64,000 bases of DNA, from NCBI GenBank assembly GCA_026874595.1, contig CM049314.1, positions 53,305,812 to 53,369,811 on the forward strand. Reading direction: 5' to 3'. The notes under the pieces were generated by a model, which saw nothing but the letters and a program-made list of their open reading frames with translations, made no database searches and was not told where the DNA came from. This document shows, piece by piece, positions 1-12,720 of the stretch. Each line of letters starts with the position of its first letter. Position 1 is the stretch's first letter. Origin of the DNA: Sipunculus nudus. Taxonomy: Eukaryota > Annelida > Sipuncula > Golfingiida > Sipunculidae. Both the position numbers and the translations under genes were made by a program.

Positions 1-928
1 ATAGGTTTCCAGATTGAGAAAACAATAGTTTTCTCCTTAACATGAAAATCTGGGGTAAAATGGGCACATTTAATAAAATATAAATGATTTTCTTCCATCA
101 TGGTAACCTGAGACACTTGAGACATCTATGTCCTTGGCATTTGGGAGGTATTAAACAGTTGTGAATAGACCATGAAGACGCGTCTAACTGAACAATCCTC
201 AGTCGACATACATAGAGCATGAAACCACAGGAAATTTAAAGCATTAACTAGAGAATTACTGGTACGTGGCACTTAATTAATCTGAGTTTAGGCAGTACAG
301 CAAGACCATGGTATTACAAGGACAGATATACAGTTTTTTTTTCTTTTTTTTTAAGAATCACCCAATGAAATACCCACATTCTTGCTCTATCACCGATCAA
401 ATACCAACACACGATGCTCTTTTACTAGCAAATATACATAAGGCCTTGGTTGTGGTTTTTTACGCATGTACTGTTATTTCATTTATATACATTATCTGGG
501 TAATACGGCATAAACTGACCCTTCTGGACCTCACAACATGCATGGGATTTACTTGGCAAAAGCAGAGTACCAGTACACACAGGAATGGGAAGACATTCCT
601 GTAACAAAACTCAATAATGTTGCCAACTGTAGTTTCTTCCCAGTATCTAACATTTTGATTCAACAGAATATTTTGTTTGAGACACATATTATCTATCTCA
701 TGATGGTCAACCCTTAATAGTTGATCAATACCAAAAGCACAAAAGCCATCAGTCATTGACACTCTTGGTTTTTATGCTTCTCCAGTTAGTTATTGGGTTT
801 TATAGGGAAATACACGTATCCTGAAAGGTGTGTTCGTATTTCTATTTTTACAAGTAACGTCAGGTAACTGAAGGAATTAGATGTGTTATGTTTTATTGTG
901 GATTAAATGATTGTTGAAGTAATGAACT
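1..928 (+). repeat. Left arm of foldback element
   Basis: This arm pairs with 3404-4332 on the other strand. It contains a T-rich run near 334-352 mirrored by an A-rich run near 3983-3998. Open frames here (308-604, 460-762) reappear as mirror frames in the right arm, so they reflect the duplication and not coding. Confidence 0.8.
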
Positions 929-2964
929 AAAAGTATTCATCCTACCTTAAAATTATGGGGAAAGTATGCAAATTTCAATTAATTTTAGTGTCATCATGAA
1001 AACTTTTAATATCTTTGATTGGTTTTGTATTATATTCCTTTATAAGTTCTTGTTTATTATCCTTATATAGACAGGGGAGCATTTAATACCAGTGTATATG
1101 TACCCGATGTGTGCGATTCACTGCATACAGAGCATAAAACCACAACAAAGTGATAAACATATTTGTATTACGTGGAGAAATAATTAAGCTGCATGCTATT
1201 CGAATAATATATAATTATGCTTATGATCAGATATAATTTAATTGAACGTAAGAACACACTTCCATAGTCTTGCTTCCGTAAGTTTTCAAATTTACTGCCA
1301 TGTTCTGGAATACAATATCTCTTTAATACCCCTTAAACCATACGTTTTGCACGGCTTACATAGGTTTCACTCTGTCACAGACGGAGTACACAGAGGTATT
1401 GGCAGCTGTACACAGTGGACATGAGAATTTCTTTATTGCCAACAAAAGATTATCGTCTGCTTGAGCTTCAATGCACAACTTTCAGGTCTTGTGCGATATA
1501 ATCATCACATAATCAATTTAAGATGTGCATTTGATAAAAATGGAAGCACCTATTTCCCAGAATCTAGCATTCTGGATAGTGAAGTCCATTGCACGAATCA
1601 CATTAGTAAAAGTTCCTTATGCACAGAAAGGCAGTACTACTATCAGAGTTGTCACAGGACAGTCACAAATTGATAAACTTGGCCAAACATTGCTTGTTTA
1701 CAGATCTAGTCAAACTGCATTTGAGAATGTGTGTATACTTCTGAAGCCAAATCCTCAAACATCTATCTTTTAGATTGGAGTGATTCCTGGACTTTGGTGT
1801 TTATTAATATTTATAATGAACTGAATAGCCGCCTGATATCTGTTGAAATTCTAACGAGTAAGCACAACATGTATTACAATCTTAGAAATCTCCCTAAAAA
1901 CCCAAATGTGACCTGGTATGGCCCTACTTGCCAAATTCATCTGCAGAATATCGGCAGGTGACCCTGAAAAACTTAGGAGCATTGCACTTCAATTAAAACT
2001 AATGGATTGTGTGCATAGGAATTATCACATGGTGGTACCACCGCATAAATTAAAGAAAACCTATATCTTGCTTCATAGGTTAAATAAAATGTCCAGTACT
2101 GTTTATGTTATAGGCCCTTCGAATTTTAAGTGACATTTGTGGCGTGTCTTGCTGACGTCAAAGCAGTTTGAGCCCCCTTTTCAGGTTAGTTGTGACCAAC
2201 TGTTAAAGTATAACATACACATTTTATTAAATTTTTATGAGCAAGAATTAGTTTTTTCTGAAAAAAACCAGATTATTTGTTTGATTGGAAATGTGTGAGA
2301 ATTTGCTGAAGAGGTCAGAGACAAGTAACATGACGGGCGCTGCTGCTGTTTATCAACGTGGCCCATGCCTGAAAGGGTTATACATAGTAACATAAAGCTG
2401 CTGGTGCGACATGACTGAATGGGATTTGCTAAATAAGTTCATCAGAGATTACCTAACTTTGGAGAATCATTGACAAATGGTCAGCTTTACAACCCTAAAA
2501 GTATTTGTTTTCCACTGATGGAACCTAAAGGGTTATTTTCTTGGTGTAAGCCCTGACACTTGTATACTCCCAGGTACTGATAACTTAATTTCCTAGGTCT
2601 GTTCGGGGTATTGTTAAGGTTAAATGACATATTATTCACACTTATGCATTACCGCGACTTGTGCATATCTAGGTTTAAGATGTATTTTCATTGCATGATG
2701 TAAGTAAATTAGTGTCTTAATCTCTTTAAATGACAAAGGACACTACCAATTTTCTATACCACTTCAATTTGGATCTTACTGAGAAGAAAATTATTTACTT
2801 CCCCATGGACATTGGACACCAGGAACATATGTGGACCAAGAGGTGACTGGATCCTCAGGGAGTACATGTGAGATCCTTTTGCCCAAAGATTATAGCTGAT
2901 TTTTGGCAACGGAAAGAAATGTCTTTGGACGCAATGTTTAAATAAAGAGCTAATCACTGAGAAC

Positions 2965-3050
2965 ATGGAACATAGGAGTCGAGTGGTAATAGACTTTGAT
3001 CTCTGTGCTGGCTATACCCAGTTTCAATTCCCGGGAAAGCTATGAGAATA
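2965..3050 (+). repeat. tRNA-derived SINE-like segment
   Basis: A box-A-like gtcgagtggtaatagac is followed about 35 nt later by a box-B-like agtttcaattcccggg, the spacing of a tRNA-type Pol III promoter. It does not fold into an obviously intact tRNA, so I read it as the head of a tRNA-derived SINE inside the foldback element's centre. Chance similarity is possible. Confidence 0.4.
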
Positions 3051-3403
3051 GATGACAGTGACCCTTTCCAGGTCAGTAGTTTCTCTGAGTCCATGTAAAG
3101 TGATAAAGTTACAATTTATCAAATTCTAAACTTTATTGAATTACATTTAGACATTACATTCAACACTTTCTGCTTTTCTGTTATGACTAGTGTAAAAGGT
3201 TATATTGCACGGAAGTGAGAGGTAATTAAAGCCTGTTAGGCGGACTTGGCATCACGCCTTCTTGCTGTGCTTATACTTCGGTTGCAAGTTTATTATTGCA
3301 TCATTAACATGCTGATGATCGGTGGCATTATTGCAGTTTTTGTGAACAATACTGGATTCATTGATATAACCTGCACCACATCCTGAACAATCAGCACTGC
3401 CAC

Positions 3404-4332
3404 CATTACTTCAACAATCATTTCACCCACAACTAAAATATAAGACATCTAATTCCTTCAGTTCCCTAACATTACTTGTAAAAAATAGAAATGAGAACAA
3501 AGTTTTTAGGATATTTCACTATAAAACCCTAAACTTATTGGCGAAGCATAAACACCAAGAATATCAAGAACTGATGGCTTTTTAGTTTTCAGCATTGATC
3601 ATTTACTATTATGGGTTGGCCATCATGAGATAGATCATGAGATAGATAAGATATATTTCAAGCAATATATTCTGTCGAATCAAAATTTTAGAATCTGGGA
3701 AGGAACCACAATTGGCAACTTTATTGTGTTCTCCTACAGGAATATCTACCCATTCCTGTGTGTACTGGTACTCTGGTTTTATATATATCTCATGCATGCT
3801 GTACTTTCGAGAAAGGTCATTTTATGCCGTATTACCCAGATAATGTATATAAATGAAATAACAGTACATGCGGAAAAACCACAACCAAGGCCTTATGTAT
3901 ATTTGCTAGTAGTAGAGGATCCTGTGTGGGTATTTGATCGGTGATAGAGCAAGAATGTGGGTATTTCATTGGGTGATTCTTAAAAAAAAAGAAAAAACTG
4001 TATATCTGTCCTTGTAATACCATGGTCTTGCTGTACTGCCTAAACTCAGATTAATTAAGTGCCACGTACCAGTAATTCTCTAGTTAATGCTTTAAATTTC
4101 CTGTGGTTTCATGCTCTATGTATGTCGACTGAGGATTGTGTTCAGTTAGACGCGGCTTCATGGTCTATTCACAACTGTTTAATACCTCCCAAATGCCAAG
4201 GACATAGATGTCTCAAGTGTCTCAGGTTACCCTGATGGAAGAAAATCATTGATATTTTATGAAATGTGCCCATTTTACCCCAGATTTTCATGTTAAGGAG
4301 AAAACTATTGTTTTCTCAATCTGGAAACCTAT
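3404..4332 (-). repeat. Right arm of foldback element
   Basis: Reverse complement of the left arm, ending at 4332 in ctggaaacctat. The next bases (ttcattgg) have no partner inside the window. The inner limit lies near the shared gattgttgaagtaatg motif. Confidence 0.8.
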
Positions 4333-4998
4333 TTCATTGGATTCCTTGACCAAGAAAATGTATATTTTGACACAAAATTTGTCATTATAGCTGTAACAGC
4401 AGCAAGCATATGGGTTTGGAGTATTTTAGGCGGCCATTTTGAATAATTTGCATATATTTCACATACTAAGGGAGATCTAACTTGTGTCTTTGGATAAATT
4501 TAATCCTATGACCCTAAGGTACTTTTATGCCAAAGGGGACCTTTGCATCATGAAATGAAGTCAACAGCCTATTTTATGCACTTAACTCACCCACTAAATG
4601 ATAATAATGATGAAACCGTTGATGATAAAATGATGATGTATTAAAAATATAAACTGTAAACTGTAAATGCTAGAAACAGATTAAAGAAAGAAATTCTAAT
4701 TATTCGAATAAACTAATGAATTGGTAACTAACCCTGATATCTAATTTGAATGTTATATTCATAGATACTAGTCTTGAAAAAAAAAAAATAAATAAATAAT
4801 TAACTCTGCTTTAACAAATTCTTGGGCAGCACTGCATACAATTTTCCCTCAATTAAAGTCATGTATAGGTGTTGTATATTACAGGTAGACTTTCTTTAGC
4901 TGATTAAAACTACTGTGCAATCATTGATTTATCTGGTAATATTATTTGATGTATTACTTTGCTTAAGTTCATATGTAAATATGTAAGGAGATTTTACA
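4333..4998. other. AT-rich spacer, no gene seen
   Basis: AT-rich sequence with an A-run at 4777-4800 and no recognisable coding, RNA or transposon signal. Confidence 0.5.
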
Positions 4999-5575
4999 TT
5001 AAGCGAGAAATCTCGCTGTTACTTGATTATTATTACTTGGTCAGTTGTAGTTCGTATTTTAGCCCAGTGAGAGGGCATATTTCGGCCGAGCGGGGCTTAA
5101 AAACCGTCCAGATTTTGAGGCCAAACAGGGCACAGAATAAATACTGTTTATGAAAAGCTTACCTGAGGGTAATGTATATACGTCTAAACACTGATCAGAT
5201 GATGATACAGTGTGCGAGTGAATCTCGCTAGATAAGTCGACCAATGGTCTTAATATTTCACCCCAGTGAGCGGGCATGTTTCGGCCGTGCGGGGCCTAAA
5301 ATACCGTCTGTATTTTGAGGCCAAACAGGGCACAGAATAAATACTGTTTATGAAAAGCTTACCCGAGGGTAAAGCATATACGTCTAAACACTGATCAGAT
5401 GATGATACAGTGTGCGAGTGAATCTCGCTGTATTAGTAGACCAGTGGTCGAAATATTAATTAGCCCAATGAGCGGGCATGTTTCAGCTAGACGGGGGTCT
5501 AAATAAATTCCGTTACAGTCGTGAGGCCAGACAGGGCACAAAGAAAATACTGTCCATTAAATCTGATACGTTGGT
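4999..5575. repeat. Tandem repeat of ~199 bp, about three copies
   Basis: The block cccagtga..gggcat..ttcgg starts at 5063, 5262 and 5464, giving periods of 199 and 202 bp. Each unit contains gaggccaaacagggcacag and an ending gagtgaatctcgct. Copies one and two are very similar; the third is more diverged and truncated. No coding function is apparent. Confidence 0.8.
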
Positions 5576-5932
5576 TACTTTTGCCAATCTTGTATCTTCG
5601 GGCTATACAACTTTTGGGGGACCATAGTTACCCCTAGTTTTATATGCTCCATATAAAAAGGAGAAATGAGCCCAGATTATCCCTATTGGAGGGTCCCTTC
5701 ATGTAAACTGTTGTCAATTTTATTTAATAATGTATAGTTGAAAACTTAGATCAAGTGTTTAACTGTTTTAATGTTTTACCAAGGGGCCGCTTATCATCAA
5801 TCTTTATGTTTGATTATGTATAATTTTTTGTGAGAGCTATTTTTTTTAAAATAGTCATGTCTAGGTTATTGCCGCAAAAATTATACTTGTGTCATAAGGA
5901 CAGATACTGCCGCTCTTGAATTTTATTTTCAG

Positions 5933-6260
5933 AGGCTCTATTTTCGCATGAACCAGTTGTCAGCCATCAGTGCAGCCTTCCCAGTGTGGTCCGGCACAGC
6001 TCTTCTGCTACAGCAAGCTGCAACCTGAGCCAACATTCCACTACAGCCAGATAATGGACGCTTTTACAAATGCAGCACTCCTTGAGTAAATACTGAGGCC
6101 TGTGGCGCCACCATCTGGACTGATATTTTATTAAATCCTTTATGGCCACCAGGCTCACTAATGGACTGTAACATCTAATAACTTATTGTACCTGGTGCAT
6201 GTTGAATGTCAGTGATGTATCTTTGAATATTTTATATTGTTTTTGAATGTTCAATAAAAA
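5933..6260 (+). other. Possible 3'-terminal exon (low support)
   Basis: A good acceptor (ttttattttcag, ending 5932) is followed by two open frames: one ends at a TGA after 33 codons, the other at a TAA after about 40. A polyadenylation signal AATAAA lies at 6253-6258. It could be the last exon of a gene starting left of the window, or a relic of an element's transcript. I recognise neither peptide. The downstream part carries tgtggcgccacc (6101), a motif of a local repeat family, which weakens the exon reading. Confidence 0.2.
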
Positions 6261-6565
6261 TTACACAATCCCTGAACCTTCAAAACAACTATCAGACTGC
6301 AAAATCCCTAATCACTGGAGGTACTGTGTGGGGAGAGAACACTCCCTACCCGCTGTTGTAGCATTGGATAAACCTACCTCCCCCCTCCCAACATGGGAGT
6401 TAGGGGTTGGGTAGCCGGCTAACAGCCTATACACAGCCTGCCAGCCATGTTTTGGTCATATAAGAAACAAACAAAAACAAATTCTCCTCTCCAAAGGCTA
6501 GATATCATGACTGCTATCGCAAAATTTTCCACTGTAGTGAAAAATTTTTCCTATAGGGGGGAAGG

Positions 6566-7046
6566 ATGTAACATTCTTGCCCTTTGACCTTGCCGGGGAG
6601 GGGCATCAACACTGATTGACAGTCGATATAGAGATGCCCCAGAGCCAATCACAGGCAGCTAAGGACTTTGCCCTCTGTCCCTCTGGGATAAAACCCCCTT
6701 GCCCTGGCGATTCTCGCTCTCTTGGATCATCGAGCAGTGGACCCCTATGCCTGCCCTCTGTGGCAGGCAGAGGGTATATGGCTTCTTTTTCACCTTGGGG
6801 TTGGTTTTATGACAATGTCGGCTACCCAGGTGAAGAGTCACCCACTTCCAAAGAGCAGTCCTTTTATCTAGTCTGGTGAGTATCTTTCTGTTTCATTTAT
6901 AAGTCTAGATAATAATATGCAGTCCTGATATTTTGAAGGTTTAGGCTTAAATTTTATTCCAATAAAAAAGTGTTATTTTATCTCTTTAAATTGTGTGAGT
7001 GCATGTTGCCCAAGCCCAATTTCCTCCCAGAATAAATAAGCAGCTA
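6566..7046 (+). mobile_element. Solo-LTR-like segment
   Basis: Sequence runs from TGTAAC to GCTACA, with a CCAAT-type motif (agccaatcac, ~6645), a TATA-like gggataaaa (~6688), a polyadenylation-like ccaataaaa (~6958) and aataaat (~7030). The order of promoter then poly(A) signal inside TG..CA ends fits an LTR. No 5-bp target duplication is visible at these borders, so ends and identity are tentative. Confidence 0.3.
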
Positions 7047-7195
7047 CACTACTATGGAAATAGCTGGGTCTTATGGCTATGAAATGAGCTAATGCTTTCC
7101 GGTGGGACAGTCAGGGTGCTGTACTCTCCCAATGGCGTTATTCGCTGTACATAATATAGGCACAGTTCATATATCAGGATATGGAACTCGCATTG

Positions 7196-7198
<3 letters not shown>

Positions 7199-7243
<45 letters not shown>
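7199..7243. repeat. (AT)n microsatellite
   Basis: About 22 uninterrupted AT dinucleotides. Open frames reading through it on both strands encode only alternating Tyr-Ile and are not genes. Confidence 0.95.
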
Positions 7244-7248
<5 letters not shown>

Positions 7249-7439
7249 GTTTCCCCACGCAGGCTGACGACACTGTTTATATGTGAATGATGTATGTAAC
7301 AATATTCTCAAATGTGGCGCTTTTCATTTATTCCGAATGTCACCAGAGGACTGTGACTTAGTTATTGTATTGCATGTTCAGGTAGGGAGTATGTAGAGAT
7401 GTTGTTTTTGTTATTAAATGTACATTGATATGAGGTATC

Positions 7440-8650
7440 ATGTTTTAAATGATAACGTGAAAACTTACGTTAGAGAGCACAGGTGCCACGTTTGATGTTA
7501 TCTTCAGTACAGTTTAATTTCGTGGGATCCGTCACTGTCTAGATGATTTCTATAGTACCGTTGTTTATTGAAGATTTCAAAGGGCGAACACCTGCTTAGT
7601 TTGGTTTTCTCAGGGTTAGATCTCTGGAGGCGTGCCATTCTTAATATTCATGTAATTACTGACTGTCGGCATAATAGAATGTGATGACTGGTCAGAAGAC
7701 GGTCTGGACTTGTGATGTCAGTAAGCATATATAAGCCGTGGTTGAGAAGAAATTCGCTACAATTGCCTGTTCAAAGCGCCAGCTTGATGTAGCCTGACGA
7801 TTGTCTGTAATCTAGAGGAAAGTCTGTGTTCATCAGTCTCTGGAAAGCTGAGAGATAATTTCTGGAAGCGTAAAAAATCAAGTGTCTGAGTAGGCCACGT
7901 TGATACCTCTGTAACAGACTTCAGAGCGGATATCGCAATTGCCGATGGACTGGTATTTTATATAATATGAATGCTTCCAATAACAGGCCAAGGACATTAT
8001 TTAAACGTGAAAGTTTAGAGGTACTGTGGGTCGTTGGGTGCATGGAGACATATTCAGTTACCTAGTGCTGGGTGATCCAGGAGATATCAGCTGGGAAAGA
8101 CATGGATTCTAAGTTCATATAGAAAAGGCTGTGCACCTATCAGAGAGTGGTGCGTGAACTGTGGGGCGAACGAGTACTCCAGCAAGGAACTGTTGGAGCC
8201 CTGTGTAGATACAAGTGAACTGATAGTGCTGTGTACAAAGTGAGAGCAAACTGTGATGTGAGTGGCCTGGCATTCCAATGTCGTGTGCCTGATGGTCATG
8301 TGTTTAGGGGAGTGTAAACAGATTACTCCCCCGTGTATATACAGGTGAACATAACGGACTTAGTGATTTTGTTTTTTATATTGGACGCTTGTGATCTAGT
8401 GTTTCTATGTATGGAGCGCCTCTCCAGAGAAATGTAGGTGCATTCTTTTAATAAATTGTTTTGTTAACTTATGTTTTATTCATCTTTTGGAGTGTATATA
8501 TGTATTAGTTTCAGCTGGTTTAGTTTACAACTTAAAAGAACCTGGTCATAACTTTACGGCGCAACACCGAATAAGACAATTGTACTAGAATACGGGTAGT
8601 CGACAAGCGATTACGTGTATCCGCCGAAATCAGAGTGGGACAGGTAAAGT
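7440..8650 (+). mobile_element. Possible LTR or promoter relic with TATA box
   Basis: agcatatataagccgtgg at ~7724 is a strong TATA element, and aataaa follows at ~8449, 0.7 kb downstream, with no long open frame between. Bases 8585-8645 (ctagaata..gggta..tcgacaagcga..gtatc..gccgaaat) recur inverted at ~28983-29045, so at least that end is a dispersed repeat. It could be a retroelement LTR plus leader, or an unrelated promoter. No paired LTR was found. Confidence 0.3.
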
Positions 8651-8704
8651 GAGGCATGGATTGAGTGGCAAGGGGAAATAGAGTGAGGTGTGTTGCATAT
8701 TAGC

Positions 8705-9340
8705 ATGGATGTCTGCAGCTGAAATGTGTATGTAGGTTGCGCCACCTACCACAAAATCCAGAAAGCTGCCAAAGTTGTATACATATACAAAACGTCAAAC
8801 CACTGCCGAGATGTGAGTGATTTTATCCCACGGCAGACAAACAGACAGACGCTGTGCAAAAATGGTTGCAGGTGGCGCCACCAGTTTTGCCTATGATAAA
8901 GAGCTTTGTGAGATCTATAAACAGGCAAAAGTTTGGCCCAATCGGTCAAACGGTTCCTAAGATATGAGCTTGGATGTATGGAGCGTAAATGTGTAAGTAG
9001 GTGGTGCCACCTGTCATAAAATCAAGAAAGCTATCCAAGATGTATAAACATGCAAAATTTTAGGCAGATAAGTCAAACCACTGCCGAGATATTAGTGATT
9101 TTATCCAACGGCAGACAAACAGACGGACGCTGTGCAAAAATGGTTGCAGGTGGCGCCACCATTTTTGATGTATGTTATAAAGCTATCCAATTTGTGCAAA
9201 TTTTTTTCCTGATTGGTCAAACGGTTCCCGAGATATGTAGGTTAATGTGTCAAAACAGACACACAGATGGACGCACTGGGGATAGGAAAGGTCAGAGGTC
9301 AACGAAAAATATTTTGGCACTAGTTCACATGTGACCTGAC
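8705..9340. repeat. ~267-bp tandem repeat carrying GGTGGCGCCACC
   Basis: Two and a bit copies of a unit containing gccaccta..ataaaatc.agaaagct, then accactgccgaga, then gcaaaaatggttgcaggtggcgccacca. Perfect 12-bp palindromes lie at 8871-8882 and 9149-9160. The same unit occurs at 37.0-37.6 kb. It also carries runs of the type cagacaaacagacggacg. Confidence 0.8.
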
Positions 9341-10700
9341 AATCGTGCAAAGTTTCGGAAAAAATCTATCAAGTGGTCTCAGAGTTCTATTCCGGAAACG
9401 AACGCGGCGGCGGCGGCGGAACCCGGGCAAAAACATAGTATCGGCAAAACTTTGTTTTGGCGGATACAAATTACTTTTTTATTGGGGGTTGGGGGGGGGG
9501 TCTCTTTGTTTTAATTGTCTTACTTCACAGAGAAAGTGGTTTCATGGGCAACAGAGGTTCATATAATGTAGAAGTTACAAATACCTTGGCATAACTAGAT
9601 TACAGGTTCAGGTATCCGCCAAATCACGGAGGAATGGATACAGGGAGGCATGAAATCTCTCCTAACATTACACTAGAGGTGCTCGCCAGCCGCTTGGACA
9701 AAAATTTTGGGCTGGACCAGACCTGACCCTTTATCTCTGGACTAGACCAGTCCGGACCGCTATGAACAGGTTTAAGCTAAACAGATGACTTAATGCGTTT
9801 AGTTTCACAAACCCACAAATCTTGTTTTGAACACGGTGTAATTAACCTCTCAAAGAAAGACTCTTTATTACATAAAATGTATTTTAAGCAATGATAGCTA
9901 GTATAATTATATATGTGTGTATCATTTTCTATTTTTCTGAGTAACAGTAAAGGGTCATTATTATCCCCTTACAACGAAGTATAGCCTTCGTTCATGCGTC
10001 TGTCTCTAAGAATTGGCTTATGGACTGATTTTAAGATAAACCATTTGACTAAAACCGTTCATCTGTCAAATTTGGCTCACCCACCCACAGATGAAGAACC
10101 TTATCGATTTTGAGACATACGGTCAAAGGTTAAGGTCACAGGACCCACTTCTTGAAAAAGCTTGTGAACCCAGCTAAACCATTTGACCAAAACCTTTCAT
10201 CTTTCACACAAGGCTCACTCACCCACAGATGAAGAACCCTATCAATTCGGAGGTGACGGGGGCAGAGGTCAAGGTCACAGAGCAGCTCTCCTGATTTCCA
10301 TACTGAGTAATACACCCCGTATAATTATGCTTCAGTGTGAGGGGATGCTCGGCTTTTTTATTAACTTGTGATTGAGGTGACATGTTAAGCATTAGAATCA
10401 TTGTCCCCTGCTGTTTTGCACAATGCGTATGCTTTTTCCTGTTTCACTGTGTATCCCAGTATAATAAGACCAATTTATATAAATTAAGTACATAGGCCTG
10501 TATACTCTATATATTAAATCATTAACATTAGATTATACAGACTATTTTCAAATCACACTTAAACCACTATAAAATTATATAGGTAATGTCAATCTACATT
10601 CATACCTTTATAAAATCAGTAGTTAGTACCATGGAAACATAGTACCTTATTTTCTAAAACCTTATAGTCAATTGCAATATTTTTTAAATGTGATTAAGTA
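9341..10700. other. Dispersed-repeat remnants, no gene
   Basis: Contains a hairpin-like gtatcggcaaaact..ttttggcggatac (~9438-9470), a G-run at 9490-9500, and a short direct duplication around ccattTGAC and cacccacagatgaagaacc (10075-10105 and 10210-10240). No coding signal is recognised. Confidence 0.4.
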
Positions 10701-10716
10701 TATACATATATACATG

Positions 10717-10717
<1 letters not shown>

Positions 10718-10764
<47 letters not shown>

Positions 10765-10862
10765 GATATTTATAATATATATATATATAATTATAGATAT
10801 TTATATATATATTTTGAAATGTGTCATTCAGGCACTTAAATATTTAAAATGTGTCATACAGA

Positions 10863-10900
<38 letters not shown>
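10718..10900. repeat. AT-rich microsatellite cluster
   Basis: Several (AT)n and (TATA)n tracts, interrupted at ~10810-10865 by two copies of aaatgtgtcat.cag. Confidence 0.9.
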
Positions 10901-12424
10901 GTGTGTGTGCTTGCAAGGCATCCCCCCACCCTGGAAGAAAATTGACGCCACTGAAACCACCTTTCAGCTGGTAATCCATATATAGAATAAAATATATTAC
11001 CAGACCTGCCAACATTGAAAGCTTGAAATCTTACTCAATGCGAGCGCTCGCCCTAGATGGGTTGGGTTAAGGGGCCCCTGCATTTCGAGGATTTTAATGG
11101 CCCCAAATCAGCTGTTTTTTGGCATATTTTCTAACAAAAGTTGATAGCATTACAAGACTTGAATTACTATTTGAAATTGATAAGCAGGATGTGCTAATCA
11201 ATTTCCTAATTGACTGGCATATAGCCAAAACTGAGGAGAAAAAATAAAATCGTGTTCAAAAGTCTGTTTCATGTGTTTTCTTTTGACTGCTATATAAAGA
11301 TCTTCCATCCTCTTTTGTTCACCTGTTTTTTAGCAAAGAAAAATTCTATTAGTTACTTTTCAAAGGAGAACTAGGAATGAGGAGAACATAACTATAAAGG
11401 GTCTCATTTTCAACAAAGTAAAGAAACGGTTAAAATACAGAATTATTTTTAAAAACATATGAATTCGGTCTACTCTTTACAACGTGTATTCTGCAGAAGT
11501 GTCAGATAGGTCTATTGGTTTAATAAAAAAAATCTCACTAGAAAAAAAAAGTAAAAAAAAACTTGATAAATAAACTGAATAAATACAATAAAATTGCAAG
11601 TCAATTCCTTAAACCTTGTCGTGGGCCTCAACTGATAATACTATGCACCTTCAGTACAATTATTATAAATATTATTATAAATATACAGCTACAGTAATTA
11701 ACATGTGTAACCTCTGATAACTTAAGACACGTGTTTACTTTGCATGAAATTCACTGAATATCACAGTATTATCACATTTCTTTGAAAATGTTTGCATTTT
11801 CCTCCGAAAGGTAAAGGAAAGTGCTGTCAACGGTAGTTAGAAGATCTCTTTACAACACAATGCTAAACCCTATACAACATTGCGTCACTACTTTATTAAA
11901 AATTTGATAAGTTCACCCGTCAGACCTATTCATATGGCCTGTGTTTTTTTTATATTTGTATAATATAATGGACAACATTCCAAAAATACAATTCGTAACA
12001 TAGGCCAAAACACGTTTTATTTGCTAACAAACGCCCCGGACCTCCATCTCACGTGCGTATCTCGGTACCATACCACGAGCGGGCGGGCCTATTACTGGGT
12101 ACGGGTATTAATGTTTCTCGACGATGAAATGCCCTACAAAAATAGACCGAATTTCAGGATAGAGGGCAAAACAAATTATTTATTTTTATTTCTCCACCGC
12201 ATTTTCAGACGAAACCGGCCGTAATCGGCAATTTGACAGACTTTAATTTTACTGACAATGTAAAATATTGACATCGCCGGCCCTGGTATTATCTTATAAT
12301 TTGGATCAAATGGTAAAAAAACTGGCACATTTAAAGTGCGTACGCTCCATTTAATAAATGCAGATAGTTTGGTCAGTTAAAAACAAATATGTTGCTCTTT
12401 GTTTCACTTCGATGATAGGTATCA

Positions 12425-12720
12425 CGTCCAGCCCACCGGAGTGGGAACTTTCTTCCGTGCGAAAAACAATCGTCAGACAGTCACAAGGCGGGTCAGAGGT
12501 CAAATGACGTCTATGCAAATAAAATCGAGGTCAACCAATGGACGCATGGGTCAAATGACGTCGATCTAATGTCATCCAATGGGTGCGTGGGTCAGGTATC
12601 ATTGGTGTCGCCGGGATTAGCTTTCCGGGAAACTTATGCGGCAAGCGCGTGTCAGTCAACCCGTTCATACATCGTTCAACGGAGCTCGCTCACAGGAGAA
12701 GTACCCGAAAGCCGCGGTCA
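12425..12720. promoter_or_regulatory. CRE/CCAAT-rich patch inside the TIR transposon
   Basis: Two CRE/ATF cores (aaatgacgtc at ~12503 and ~12555) alternate with CCAAT-type motifs (aaccaatgg ~12533, tccaatggg ~12576) and an inverted attgg (~12600). GC content is higher than around it. It resembles a Pol II promoter, but lies inside the element defined by TIRs at 11001 and 13757. It may be captured host promoter or the element's own. Confidence 0.4.

Larger units (their letters stand above)
1..4332. mobile_element. Large foldback element with ~930-bp inverted arms
   Basis: Bases 1 to about 928 are repeated in inverse orientation at about 3404 to 4332, enclosing a 2.5-kb centre. The first 18 bases pair with the last 18, and matching continues through 308-330 against 4003-4023 and 880-928 against 3404-3450. 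Arms differ by scattered substitutions and small indels. The left arm may continue outside the window, so the outer border and target duplication cannot be judged there. No transposase is recognisable in the centre: short open frames at 1461-1773 match nothing I know. It resembles a foldback or long-TIR DNA transposon; an inverted segmental duplication is the alternative. Confidence 0.8.

Noticed and set aside
308-762. Open frames 308-604 and 460-762, mirrored at 3726-4023
   Set aside because: They are the same sequence in the two arms of the inverted repeat, partly from homopolymer runs; no protein family recognised.
2965-3050. Functional tRNA gene
   Set aside because: Box A and B resemble a tRNA, but stems and anticodon loop are not convincing; listed as SINE-like.
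6616-6879. 87-codon open frame followed by a donor-like gtgagtat
   Set aside because: Considered as a first exon, but it overlaps the TATA-like and CCAAT motifs of an LTR-like segment and matches no protein I know.
7052-7290. Tyr-Ile repeat open frames on both strands
   Set aside because: Produced by the (AT)n microsatellite.
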